Assembly (NCBI GenBank): GCA_050249835.1
Contig: JBFWPT010000047.1
Span: 1-31,334, forward strand
Direction: 5' to 3'
From: Miltoncostaea sp050249835
GTDB taxonomy: Bacteria > Actinomycetota > Thermoleophilia > Miltoncostaeales > Miltoncostaeaceae
Length of the DNA stretch: 31,334 bases
Part shown: in pieces, positions 1 through 7,876 of the stretch
Layout: every line of letters begins with the position of its first letter
Numbering within the stretch: position 1 is the stretch's first letter
Position numbers and translations under genes: made by a program
Notes under the pieces: generated by a model
Told to the model about the DNA's origin: nothing
Databases searched by the model: none
The model's input: the letters and a program-made list of their open reading frames with translations, nothing else

Positions 1-297
1 CGCACCGAGAAGCTGGCCTTCGGCCACCGCGGCGCGAACCACCCGGTGCGCCGCGCCGAGGACGACCGCGTGGAGATCACGGTGCAGAACCACGGGTACG
101 CCGTCGTCGCCGACGGCCTGCCGGACGGCGTGACCGTCACGCGCACGAGCCTGTTCGACGGCTCGGTCGAGGGCATCGCGGCGCCCGAGCTGCGCGCCTG
201 GTCGGTCCAGTACCACCCCGAGGCGAGCCCCGGGCCGCGGGACGCCCGCTACATGTTCCGCGAGTTCGTCGGGTCGCTCGGCGGAGGGGAGCGCTAG
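1..297 (+). CDS. carA: Carbamoyl-phosphate synthase small subunit, C-terminal part (partial)
   Basis: This is the last 98 residues of the glutaminase subunit of carbamoyl-phosphate synthase, which releases ammonia from glutamine and passes it to CarB for pyrimidine and arginine synthesis. The reading frame is open to the left edge of the window, so the N-terminal domain and the nucleophilic cysteine lie outside it. Visible family motifs are GHRGANHPV at the start, QNHGYAV in the middle and QYHPEASPGP near the end; the His (codon 214-216) and Glu (220-222) of the last motif complete the class I amidotransferase catalytic triad. The stop codon TAG (295-297) directly abuts the carB ATG, and a GGAGGGG ribosome-binding sequence for carB lies inside the final carA codons, so the two are translationally coupled. 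Identification is firm. Confidence 0.95.
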   Translation, partial: RTEKLAFGHRGANHPVRRAEDDRVEITVQNHGYAVVADGLPDGVTVTRTSLFDGSVEGIAAPELRAWSVQYHPEASPGPRDARYMFREFVGSLGGGER

Positions 298-3200
298 ATG
301 CCGCGCCGCGACGACCTGGACACGATCCTCATCCTCGGCAGCGGCCCGATCGTGATCGGGCAGGCCGGCGAGTTCGACTACTCGGGCACCCAGGGCGCCC
401 GGGCGCTGATGGCCGAGGGCTACCGCGTGGTGCTGGTCAACTCGAACCCGGCCACGATCATGACCGACCCCTCGGTGGCCGACCGCACCTACGTCGAGCC
501 GCTCGACGCCGAGGCGGTCGAGGCGGTCATCGCGATCGAGAAGCCCGACGCGCTGCTGCCCACCCTCGGCGGCCAGACCGCCCTCAACCTCGCCATGGAG
601 CTCGCCCACTCCGGCGTGCTGGAGCGCCACGGCGTGGAGCTCATCGGGGCCGACGTCGCCGCCATCCGGCGCGCCGAGGACCGCGAGGTGTTCCGCGACA
701 CGATGCGCGCCGCCGGGCTCGCCGTGCCCGAGAACGAGGTCGTCTCCGACATGGAGGCCGGCCGGGCCGCGGCCGCCCGCCTGGGCCTGCCGGTCATCCT
801 GCGCCCGGCGTTCACGCTGGGCGGCGAGGGCGGCGGGGCCGCCCACACCGAGGAGGAGCTGGAGCGCATCCTGGCCGGGGCGCTCGCGGCCAGCCCGATC
901 GGGCAGGTGCTCATCGACCGGTCCCTGATTGGCTGGGCCGAGATCGAGCTGGAGGTCGTGCGCGACGCGGCGGACAACGCGGTCATCGTCTGCTCCATCG
1001 AGAACCTGGACCCGATGGGCGTCCACACCGGCGACTCGGTGACGGTCGCGCCGGTCATGACGCTCAACGACCAGGAGCTGCAGGCGCTGCGCGACGCGGC
1101 CATCACGGTCATCCGGGCGGTGGGCGTGGCGACCGGCGGCGCCAACGTGCAGTTCGCGCTCAACCGGGAGACCGGCGAGGTCGTCGTCATCGAGATGAAC
1201 CCGCGCGTGTCGCGGTCGTCGGCCCTCGCGTCCAAGGCCACCGGCTTCCCGATCGCCAAGATCGCGGCCCGCCTGGCGGTGGGCTACACGCTCGACGAGC
1301 TCCCCAACGAGATCACCGGGGTCACCCCGGCGAGCTTCGAGCCCACCCTCGACTACGTCGCGGTCAAGATCCCGCGCTTCGCCTTCGAGAAGGTCCCGGG
1401 CGCCTCCACCGAGCTGACGACCCACATGAAGAGCGTCGGCGAGGTGCTCGCGCTCGGCCGCACCTTCGGGCAGGCGTTCGGCAAGGCCATGGCCGGCCGG
1501 GAGCTGGACGTCGACGCCGTGGACCCGGCCACCGTCGAGGAGGCGCTGCAGCGCCTGCGCACCCCGTCGGCCGACCGCTACGACGTGCTGCTGTGGGCGC
1601 TGCGCAACGGGGCGGGGATCGACGACCTCCACGCCTCCACGCTCATCGACCCCTGGTTCCTGCGCGAGCTGGCCGACCTGGCCGGCGCGTCCACGGCGCT
1701 CTCGGGGCGGACCCTCGACGACCTGGGCGCCACCGAGATCCGCGCGGCCCGCCGCGCCGGCCTCGCGGACCGGGACATCGGCGCCGCGGTCGGGGCCGGG
1801 GAGCGGGCCGTGGGCGACCGCCGCCGCGGCCTCGGGGTGCGCCCCACCTACCACGCGGTCGACACCTGCGGCGCCGAGTTCGCGGCGCTCACGCCCTACT
1901 ACTACTCGGCGTTCGAGACCGAGACCGAGGTGGCCCGGGACGACCGCCAGTCGATCGTCGTCCTGGGCTCCGGGCCCAACCGCATCGGGCAGGGCATCGA
2001 GTTCGACTACTGCTGCGTCCACGCCGCCGAGACGGCCCGGGAGCTGGGCTACGCGTCGGTGATGGTCAACTGCAACCCCGAGACCGTCTCGACGGACCAC
2101 GGCGTGAGCGACCGCCTCTACATGGAGCCGGTCACGATCGACGCGGTGCTCGACATCTGCGCCGTCGAGCAGCCGGCGGGCGTCATCGCCCAGCTCGGCG
2201 GCCAGACGCCCCTGCGGCTCGCGCGCGGCCTCGCCGAGGCCGGCGTCCCGATCCTCGGCACCTCGCCCGACGCGATCGACCTGGCCGAGGACCGCGGCCG
2301 GTTCGGCGACCTGCTCGCGCGCCTCGGGCTGGAGGCGCCGCCGTGGGCCGTGGCCCGCGGGGGGGAGGAGGCGCTGGCCGCCGCGGCCGAGGTCGGCTAC
2401 CCGGTGCTCGTGCGACCCTCCTACGTCCTCGGCGGACGGGCCATGGCCATCTGCGACGGCCCGGACGCCCTGCGCGCGTACATCGCGCGGGAGCGCCCCC
2501 AGGGCGTGCTGCTGGTGGACCGCTTCCTGGACGGCGCCGTCGAGCTCGACGTGGACGCCCTCGCCGACGGGAGCGACTGCTGGATCGCGGCGGTCATGGA
2601 GCACGTGGAGGCCGCCGGCGTCCACTCCGGCGACTCGGCCTGCGTGCTTCCCGCCCAGAGCGCCGGCCCGGGCCGCGTGGCCGAGCTGGAGGAGCAGACG
2701 GCGGCGCTCGCCAAGGGGCTCGGCGTCGTGGGCCTGCTCAACGTCCAGTTCGCGGTGCGCGACGGCCGCGTGTACGTCATCGAGGCCAACCCGCGCGCCT
2801 CGCGCACGGTGCCGTTCGTGTCCAAGGCGACCGGCGTGCCGCTGGTGCCGCACGCCGTCCGGCTCATGCTGGGCGCCGGCCTCGGCGATCTGGGGCTGCC
2901 CGCGGCGCGGGCGCCGCGCCACGTGGCGGTGAAGGAGGCCGTNNNNNNNNNNNNNNNNNNNNNNNNNNNNNNNNNNNNNNNNNNNNNNNNNNNNNNNNNN
3001 NNNNNNNNNNNNNNNNNNNNNNNNNNNNNNNNNNNNNNNNNNTCGTGTCCAAGGCGACCGGCGTGCCGCTGGTGCCGCACGCCGTCCGGCTCATGCTGGG
3101 CGCCGGCCTCGGCGATCTGGGGCTGCCCGCGGCGCGGGCGCCGCGCCACGTGGCGGTGAAGGAGGCCGTGCTGCCCTTCTCGCGCTTCCCCGGCGCCGAC

Positions 3201-3749
3201 CCCGTGCTCGGCCCCGAGATGCGGGCGACGGGCGAGGTGATGGGGCTCGGCGGGTCGTTCGCCGAGGCGTTCGCGAAGGCGCAGCGGGGGGCGGGCCAGG
3301 GGCTGCCGTCGGAGGGCGCCGCCTTCATCTCGGCCCGCGACGCGGACAAGCCGCGGGCGGTCGCCGTGGCGTCCCGCCTGGCGCGCTCCGGGCTGGGCCT
3401 CGTCGCGACCTCGGGGACGGCCCGCGCCCTGGAGGCGGCCGGCCTGGAGGTGCGGTCGGTGCTCAAGCTCACCGAGGGCTCGCCCAACGCGGTCGAGCTG
3501 ATCGCGGACGGGGAGATCGCCATGGTGGTCAACACCCCGCGCGGCACCTCGGGGGCCCGCACGGACGGGTACGAGATCCGGGCCGCCGCGGTCCGGGCCG
3601 GCGTGCCCTGCATCACGACCATCGAGGCGGCCGAGGCGGCGGCCTCGGCGGTGGCCGCCGGGCGCGGCGCGCGACCCCGGGCGCTGCAGGACGAGGGACT
3701 CGCGGACCGCCCCGGAAGCGCCTACCGACCCGGTGCGGCAACCGCCTGA
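298..3749 (+). CDS. carB: Carbamoyl-phosphate synthase large subunit (interrupted only by an assembly gap)
   Basis: CarB makes carbamoyl phosphate from bicarbonate, two ATP and the ammonia delivered by CarA. The two homologous halves are clear: the first begins ILGSGPIVIGQAGEFDYSG and contains an ATP-grasp glycine loop (FTLGGEGGG); the second begins VLGSGPNRIGQGIEFDY (about residue 556) and contains YVLGGRAM. A C-terminal MGS-like allosteric domain follows (ATSGTARALEAAGL, VVNTP, TDGYEIRAAA). A 100-N gap at 2943-3042 splits the frame: before the gap it is frame 1, after it frame 3. The same 127 bases occur on both sides. Collapsing them removes 227 bases, puts both parts in one frame and gives 1074 residues, almost exactly the E. 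coli length (1073). The gene is therefore intact; only the assembly is broken. The ATG directly follows the carA stop. Confidence 0.95.
2816..2942 (+). repeat. 127-bp sequence duplicated across assembly gap, left copy
   Basis: These 127 bases are identical to 3043-3169 on the other side of the N run. They encode one segment of CarB that would occur only once in a normal CarB. I read them as the same genomic sequence present at the ends of two contigs, not a biological repeat. Confidence 0.95.
2943..3042. other. Scaffold gap of exactly 100 N
   Basis: Exactly 100 undetermined bases, a conventional placeholder for a gap of unknown size. The flanking contig ends overlap by 127 identical bases, so the true gap is most likely minus 127, meaning no sequence is missing. 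Confidence 0.97.
3043..3169 (+). repeat. 127-bp sequence duplicated across assembly gap, right copy
   Basis: Right-hand copy of the 127 bases at 2816-2942, identical at every position. Joining 2942 directly to 3170 continues the CarB frame with the conserved stretch VKEAVLPFSRFPGADP. Confidence 0.95.
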
Positions 3750-3764
3750 GGCTCAACCTGAGGC
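3744..3764 (+). terminator. Weak hairpin at the end of carB
   Basis: The sequence can fold as GCCT/AGGC outer pairs, one G-G mismatch, AGG/CCT inner pairs and a CTCAA loop. It spans the carB stop codon (3747-3749) and is followed only by a short ATTT, so it is a poor intrinsic terminator. A second small inverted repeat (GAACC-GCG-GGTTC) lies at 3778-3790. Termination here is plausible because a good promoter for mihF follows, but the call is tentative. Confidence 0.25.
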
Positions 3765-3845
3765 CGAGATTTCGTAAGAACCGCGGGTTCGTGGCTTCGC
3801 CTGCAACAAGCGTGAAAACCGCGTAAAACGGCTGCAAAGTCCACC

Positions 3846-3875
3846 TTGCCACCGCCCGCGGGACGAACCTAGAAT
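3846..3875 (+). promoter_or_regulatory. Candidate promoter of mihF, apparently leaderless
   Basis: TTGCCA (3846-3851) and TAGAAT (3870-3875) are separated by 18 bases, a good match to a housekeeping sigma-70-type promoter. The mihF ATG starts only 8 bases after the -10 element, where transcription would be expected to begin, and there is no Shine-Dalgarno sequence, so the mRNA is probably leaderless. The surrounding intergenic stretch 3750-3883 is noticeably richer in A and T than the rest of the window. Confidence 0.6.
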
Positions 3876-3883
3876 GGCCCGCG

Positions 3884-4219
3884 ATGGCCACCACCACACC
3901 GAAGGCACAGTCCCAGGCGCCCGAGCGCTCGCTCGACCAGCGCATGGAGGCCCTCCGCCGCGCGAACGAGATCCGTTCCCGCAGGGCACAGCTGAAGAAG
4001 GACCTGAAGAGCGGGCGCACGTCGATCGGGAGCGTCATCTCGAACCCGCCCGAATTCGTGATGACGGCCAAGGTGTTTGACATGCTGATGGCCGTACCGA
4101 AGTACGGGAAGGTCAAGGCGACCAGATTCCTGAACACCTGCCGCATATCGCAGGGGAAGACGATCGGGGGCCTGTCGGACCGACAGCGCTCCGAGCTGCT
4201 GGAGCTACTGCAGCGGTAA
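3884..4219 (+). CDS. mihF: Integration host factor, actinobacterial type (mIHF)
   Basis: A 111-residue basic protein of the actinobacterial mIHF family, a nucleoid-associated protein that binds and bends DNA and was first found as a host factor for mycobacteriophage integration; it is unrelated to HU/IHF of proteobacteria. The N-terminal 20 residues are low complexity. Next comes a helix rich in Arg and Lys (RRANEIRSRRAQLKKDLKSG, about residues 25-44), then the conserved core with a helix-hairpin-helix-like stretch (AVPKYGKVKATRFL) and a C-terminal helix ending LSDRQRSELLELL. The ATG at 3884 is chosen because it starts right after a strong promoter; there is no ribosome-binding sequence. Its position next to gmk is the usual actinobacterial arrangement. 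Some codons here (for example CATATCG) are less GC-biased than in the neighbours. Confidence 0.9.
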   Translation: MATTTPKAQSQAPERSLDQRMEALRRANEIRSRRAQLKKDLKSGRTSIGSVISNPPEFVMTAKVFDMLMAVPKYGKVKATRFLNTCRISQGKTIGGLSDRQRSELLELLQR

Positions 4220-4794
4220 CGACGCGACCGCGCGTCTTCATCGTCTCGGGACCGTCGGGAGCGGGGAAGGGGACCCTGATCGAGGGCATCCTTCCCCGTT
4301 TCCCCTTTCTGGAGGTCGCGATCTCGGCGACCACGCGGCGCCGGCGGCCGCGGGAGCGCGACGGGGTGGACTACCACTTCCTCACGCCGGAGGGGTTCGC
4401 GTCCCGCGTCGCGGCCGGTGACTTCCTGGAGCACGTGACCTACGCGGGCAACCGCTACGGCACCCTGCGCTCCGAGATCGACCGCATCCTCGGCGCCGGC
4501 CGCTCGCCGATCGTGGAGATCGAGCTGGCCGGGGCCCGGGCCGTGCGGACGGCGGTGCCGGACGCCGTGTCGATCTTCATCAGCCCGCCCTCCCTGGAGG
4601 AGCTGGTCGCCCGCCTCGGCCGCCGGGGCACGGACACCGAGAGCGAGATCGCGGCGCGCATGGCGACGAGCCGCATCGAGCTGAAGGCCCGCGACGAGTT
4701 CGACCACACGGTCATCAACGACGACAAGGAGCGGGCGATCGCGGACCTGGCCGCCGTCGTCGAGGGCGCCGTGGCGGCGCCGGCCGATGGCTGA
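4219..4794 (+). CDS. gmk: Guanylate kinase, probable ACG start
   Basis: Guanylate kinase transfers phosphate from ATP to GMP to make GDP, an essential step toward GTP. Counting from ACG at 4219 the protein has 191 residues, a normal length. The Walker A loop GPSGAGKGT is at residues 11-19, the GMP-binding segment SATTRRRRPRERDG follows, and EFDHTVIND is near the end. No ATG, GTG or TTG occurs in this frame upstream of the P-loop; the first GTG (4366) would delete the P-loop and 49 residues. The mihF stop overlaps the proposed start as TAACG, one transition away from the common TAATG coupling, so I infer an ACG start or a base error there. The only Shine-Dalgarno-like sequence (GGAG, 4201-4204) is 14 bases away. 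The end overlaps coaBC by 8 bases. The rpoZ gene often found between gmk and coaBC is absent. Confidence 0.85.
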   Translation, partial: TTRPRVFIVSGPSGAGKGTLIEGILPRFPFLEVAISATTRRRRPRERDGVDYHFLTPEGFASRVAAGDFLEHVTYAGNRYGTLRSEIDRILGAGRSPIVEIELAGARAVRTAVPDAVSIFISPPSLEELVARLGRRGTDTESEIAARMATSRIELKARDEFDHTVINDDKERAIADLAAVVEGAVAAPADG

Positions 4795-5983
4795 GGTCCT
4801 CCTCGGCGTCTCGGGCGGCATCGCCGCCTACAAGGCCATCGACGTCATGCGCATCCTGCAGCGCGCGGGCCACGGCGTCACGGTCGTGATGACGCGCTCG
4901 GCCCAGCGGTTCGTGGGGCCGTCCACGTTCGCCGCCCTGTCGGGCCGGCCGGTCGGCACCGACCTCTTCGGCGCGGAGGAGCGCCCCGGGTACGGCCACC
5001 TGGACCTCGCCCGGGCCCACGACGTGATGCTCGTCGCCCCCGCCTCGGCGAACACGCTCGCCAAGCTCGCCGCGGGCTTCGCCGACGGCCTGCTCGGCTC
5101 GGTCCACCTGGCGTTCGACAAGCCGGTGCTCGTCGCCCCCGCGATGAACACGCGCATGTGGCTGCACCCGGCCACGGCCGCCAACCTGGAGACGCTCGCC
5201 GGCCGCGGCGTCCAGGTGATCCCCCCGGGCACCGGCCTGCTCGCCGACGGCGACACCGGCGTGGGCCGCCTGGCCGAGCCGGCCGACATCGCCGCCGCCG
5301 TCGAGGCGCGGCTCGCCGCGGCCGGGTCGCTCGCCGGGCGCCGCGTGCTCGTGAGCGCCGGCGGCACCCAGGAGCCGATCGACCCGGTCCGCTTCGTCGG
5401 CAACCGCTCCAGCGGGCGCATGGGGTGGGCCGTCGCGTCCGCCGCGCTGCGCCGCGGGGCCGCCGTCACCGTCCTCGCGTCGAACGTCGCGCTCCCGCGC
5501 GTGCCGGGCATCCGCTACGTCGAGGCGCCGACCGCGGCCGCGCTGCACGAGGCGGCGGTCGCCGAGTTCCCCGGCTGCGACCTGCTCGTGATGGCGGCGG
5601 CCGTCGCCGACTTCCGCCCCGGGGCCGCGCGCGACGGCAAGATCGACAAGGGGGCCGAGGGCCGCCTGGTCCTCGACCTGGAGCCGACCGCGGACATCCT
5701 GGCCGACCTCGCCGGGCGCAGGGAGCGGCAGGTCGTGGTGGGCTTCGCGGCCGAGCACGGCGCCGCCGGTCTCGAGCGCGCCCGCGGCAAGCGCGTCCGC
5801 AAGGGCCTCGACCTGATCGTCCACAACGACGTCTCGGTCGAGGGCATCGGGTTCGGCTCGGCCGACAACGAGATCACGATCATCGGGCCCGGCGGCGAGG
5901 AGGCCCTCCCTCGCATGGGCAAGGACGCCTGCGCCGAGCGCATCCTGGACGCGGCGGCCGCCCTGCTGCCCCCGACCGCCTGA
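4787..5983 (+). CDS. coaBC: Bifunctional phosphopantothenoylcysteine decarboxylase / phosphopantothenate-cysteine ligase
   Basis: This 398-residue enzyme catalyses two consecutive steps of coenzyme A synthesis: CoaB joins 4'-phosphopantothenate to cysteine using CTP, and the flavoprotein CoaC decarboxylates the product. The CoaC half (about 1-175) shows GGIAAYK, the catalytic His in YGHLDLAR, APASANTLAK and the PAMN motif. The CoaB half (about 185-398) shows GGTQEPIDPVRFVGNRSSG, MAAAVADFRP and VVGFAAE. At the flap that in E. coli carries Cys158 (ACGDIG), this protein reads ADGDTG, with Asp154 at the cysteine position; related high-GC proteins may also lack the cysteine. The ATG lies within the last codons of gmk (8-base overlap), implying translational coupling. 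Confidence 0.94.
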   Translation: MAEVLLGVSGGIAAYKAIDVMRILQRAGHGVTVVMTRSAQRFVGPSTFAALSGRPVGTDLFGAEERPGYGHLDLARAHDVMLVAPASANTLAKLAAGFADGLLGSVHLAFDKPVLVAPAMNTRMWLHPATAANLETLAGRGVQVIPPGTGLLADGDTGVGRLAEPADIAAAVEARLAAAGSLAGRRVLVSAGGTQEPIDPVRFVGNRSSGRMGWAVASAALRRGAAVTVLASNVALPRVPGIRYVEAPTAAALHEAAVAEFPGCDLLVMAAAVADFRPGAARDGKIDKGAEGRLVLDLEPTADILADLAGRRERQVVVGFAAEHGAAGLERARGKRVRKGLDLIVHNDVSVEGIGFGSADNEITIIGPGGEEALPRMGKDACAERILDAAAALLPPTA

Positions 5984-5984
5984 C

Positions 5985-7847
5985 ATGACCCGCCGGCCGG
6001 GCCGGCTGGAGGTGCGGGCCGGCTTCCGGCCCCACACGGCGTTCGGCGTCGACGACGGCCGCACGCCGGTCGCCCACCACGTCTTCCGGAGCACGGACGG
6101 GCACGGCTGGGACGCCCTCCACGTCCTGCCCGCCCGCGGCGGCGCGCGCGCCGGGGTGCTCGTCGTCGTGGTGCACGGGTCGATGGGCAACTACATCAGC
6201 GGGGTGCCGCGGCGCGCGGCGATCGAGCTGGCCCGCGCCGGGTTCGGGGCGCTGTCGGTCAACACGCGCATGGCGAACTTCGGCGTCGTCTATGGCGGGG
6301 GCCTGCTGGACGGCACGCCGGCCGACCTGGACGGCGCCCTCGCGCTCGCCCGGGAGCTCGGATACGAGCGCGTCGTGATGCTCGGCTACGGGCTCGGCGC
6401 GACGGTCGTGGCCCACCACCAGGCGCTGCGCCGCCCCGTGGCGGTGAAGGCGGTCTGCACCCTCGCCCACGCGCCGTCGCTGCCGGAGGTGCTGCGCACG
6501 CGCTGGGCCCGCCTCGGCGCGCGGCCCGGCTACGAGGCCGTGCTGGACGAGGCCCGCAGCCGCTTCGGCCCCGGCGGGACCGGCGAGGACGCGATCGTGG
6601 TCGTGGAGCGCGGCGCCGGCGCCACCGACGCGCCCGCCGACACCGAGGTCTGGAGCTACCGCGCCTGGTGGTCCTCGCGCGGGCCGGACGCGCCGCACGC
6701 GGTGTCGCGCCTGCGCGTCCCGGAGATGACCGTCCCCCTGGCCCTGATCCAGCCGGGCACCGACCCCGAGCTGGGGTACGGCGCGGAGCTCGAGGCGGTC
6801 GCGCGGGACGCGGGCGTCCCCGTGCACCTGGAGACGCTCCCCGGGTGCGACCACACGTTCTTCGGTGTCATGCCGGCCGCGGCCCGCGCGGCCGCGACCT
6901 GGATCGACACCACCCTCGGCCTCGACCGGCGGCGGCGCGGCCCGGCGCCGGTCCCGGCGCCCGCGGGCGCCGTGCGGCACCGGCTGCTGACGATCCGGGC
7001 GGCCGACGGCTCGCGCCACGACGCGCTGCTCCACGAGGATCCGGCCGCCGCCGCCGCGCGGGCGGAGGCGACGGGACGCCGCACCGCGGCGATCCACGTC
7101 CACGGCAACCAGGGGAACTTCACGGTGGGCGCCCTGCGGTTCCTGGGCGACCCGGTCGCCCGGTCCGGCGTGCCGGTGCTGACCGTGGAGACGCGCCTCT
7201 CCAACGTGTCGCAGCTCTTCGGCGGGGGCCTGTTCGAGGACGCGCTGGCCGACCTGGACGCGGGCGTGGCGTGGCTCGCCGGGGCGGGCTACGACCACGT
7301 CGTGGTGAGCGGGTACTCCCTGGGCGCGGTGCTGGCGACCCGCTTCGCCGCGAGGCTCGCGCCGCCCGTCCTGCGCGGCCTCGTCACGTTCGGCAACACC
7401 TGGAGCCTGCCCGCCTCGACCGAGCGGAAGATGACGGCCAACGGCGCCGTCCCGCCCTACGCCGACCTCGCCGCGGTGTGCGGCGACGCCCTGCGCGAGG
7501 GGCGCGACCCGGTCGTCGTCGCCCACAGGGCCTACGCGGCCGACGACGAGCCGCGCCACGCCGGCGTCTACACGGCGGCGACGTGGTGGCACTCCCGGGG
7601 GCCCGAGGCGCGGGACGCCGAGACGCACCGGCACATCGGGGCGGTCGGCGCGCCCATCCTGCTCGTGCAGGGGTCCGCGGACCTGGTGGTCGACCCGCCC
7701 GAGGCCGGCATGCTCGCCGACGTGGCCCGGGCGGCGGGCAACCCCTCGGTGACGGTGGCGTCCCTGGACGGGGCGGGGCACTCGTTCGCCGGCCACGAGG
7801 CCGAGGTGGTGGCAGCCGTCACCGGCTGGCTCGGGGAGCACGCCTAG
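5985..7847 (+). CDS. Tandem alpha/beta-hydrolase fusion protein, first domain lacking the serine nucleophile
   Basis: This 620-residue protein contains two homologous alpha/beta-hydrolase domains (about residues 50-305 and 325-620). Each has an HG oxyanion-type motif (VVHGSMGN and HVHGNQGN), a TR..N..GGGL block and a nucleophile elbow. In the second domain the elbow is G-Y-S-L-G with Ser445, and candidate acid Asp566 (QGSADLVV) and base His599 (GAGHSF) complete a triad. In the first domain the elbow is G-Y-G-L-G, so Gly136 replaces the serine, although a late Asp and His (GCDHTFFG) remain. I infer an ancient internal duplication in which one half became non-catalytic. The substrate cannot be told. 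No signal peptide is visible. The ATG is one base after the coaBC stop, so it is likely co-transcribed with coaBC, though a functional link is not evident. Confidence 0.85.
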   Translation: MTRRPGRLEVRAGFRPHTAFGVDDGRTPVAHHVFRSTDGHGWDALHVLPARGGARAGVLVVVVHGSMGNYISGVPRRAAIELARAGFGALSVNTRMANFGVVYGGGLLDGTPADLDGALALARELGYERVVMLGYGLGATVVAHHQALRRPVAVKAVCTLAHAPSLPEVLRTRWARLGARPGYEAVLDEARSRFGPGGTGEDAIVVVERGAGATDAPADTEVWSYRAWWSSRGPDAPHAVSRLRVPEMTVPLALIQPGTDPELGYGAELEAVARDAGVPVHLETLPGCDHTFFGVMPAAARAAATWIDTTLGLDRRRRGPAPVPAPAGAVRHRLLTIRAADGSRHDALLHEDPAAAAARAEATGRRTAAIHVHGNQGNFTVGALRFLGDPVARSGVPVLTVETRLSNVSQLFGGGLFEDALADLDAGVAWLAGAGYDHVVVSGYSLGAVLATRFAARLAPPVLRGLVTFGNTWSLPASTERKMTANGAVPPYADLAAVCGDALREGRDPVVVAHRAYAADDEPRHAGVYTAATWWHSRGPEARDAETHRHIGAVGAPILLVQGSADLVVDPPEAGMLADVARAAGNPSVTVASLDGAGHSFAGHEAEVVAAVTGWLGEHA

Positions 7848-7848
7848 C

Positions 7849-7860
7849 CCTCGGCCGAGG
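7849..7860. repeat. 12-bp perfect palindrome between the hydrolase and moxR genes
   Basis: CCTCGGCCGAGG is a perfect palindrome starting two bases after the hydrolase stop codon. It could be the stem of a small hairpin or a dimeric protein-binding site; no T-run follows, so it is not a typical terminator. The half-site CCGAGG recurs at 7871-7876. Confidence 0.5.
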
Positions 7861-7876
7861 TGGAGACCAGCCGAGG

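Noticed and set aside
2816..3169. A real tandem duplication inside carB.
   Set aside because: The copies abut an N run, are exactly 127 bases like the pair at the second gap, and their removal gives a normal CarB.
4078..4240. A frameshifted mihF-gmk fusion protein.
   Set aside because: mihF ends at the normal place for its family with an intact C-terminal helix, and no slippery sequence is visible at the junction.
4366..4794. gmk starting at GTG 4366.
   Set aside because: This would remove the P-loop and GMP-binding region, which are encoded in frame just upstream.
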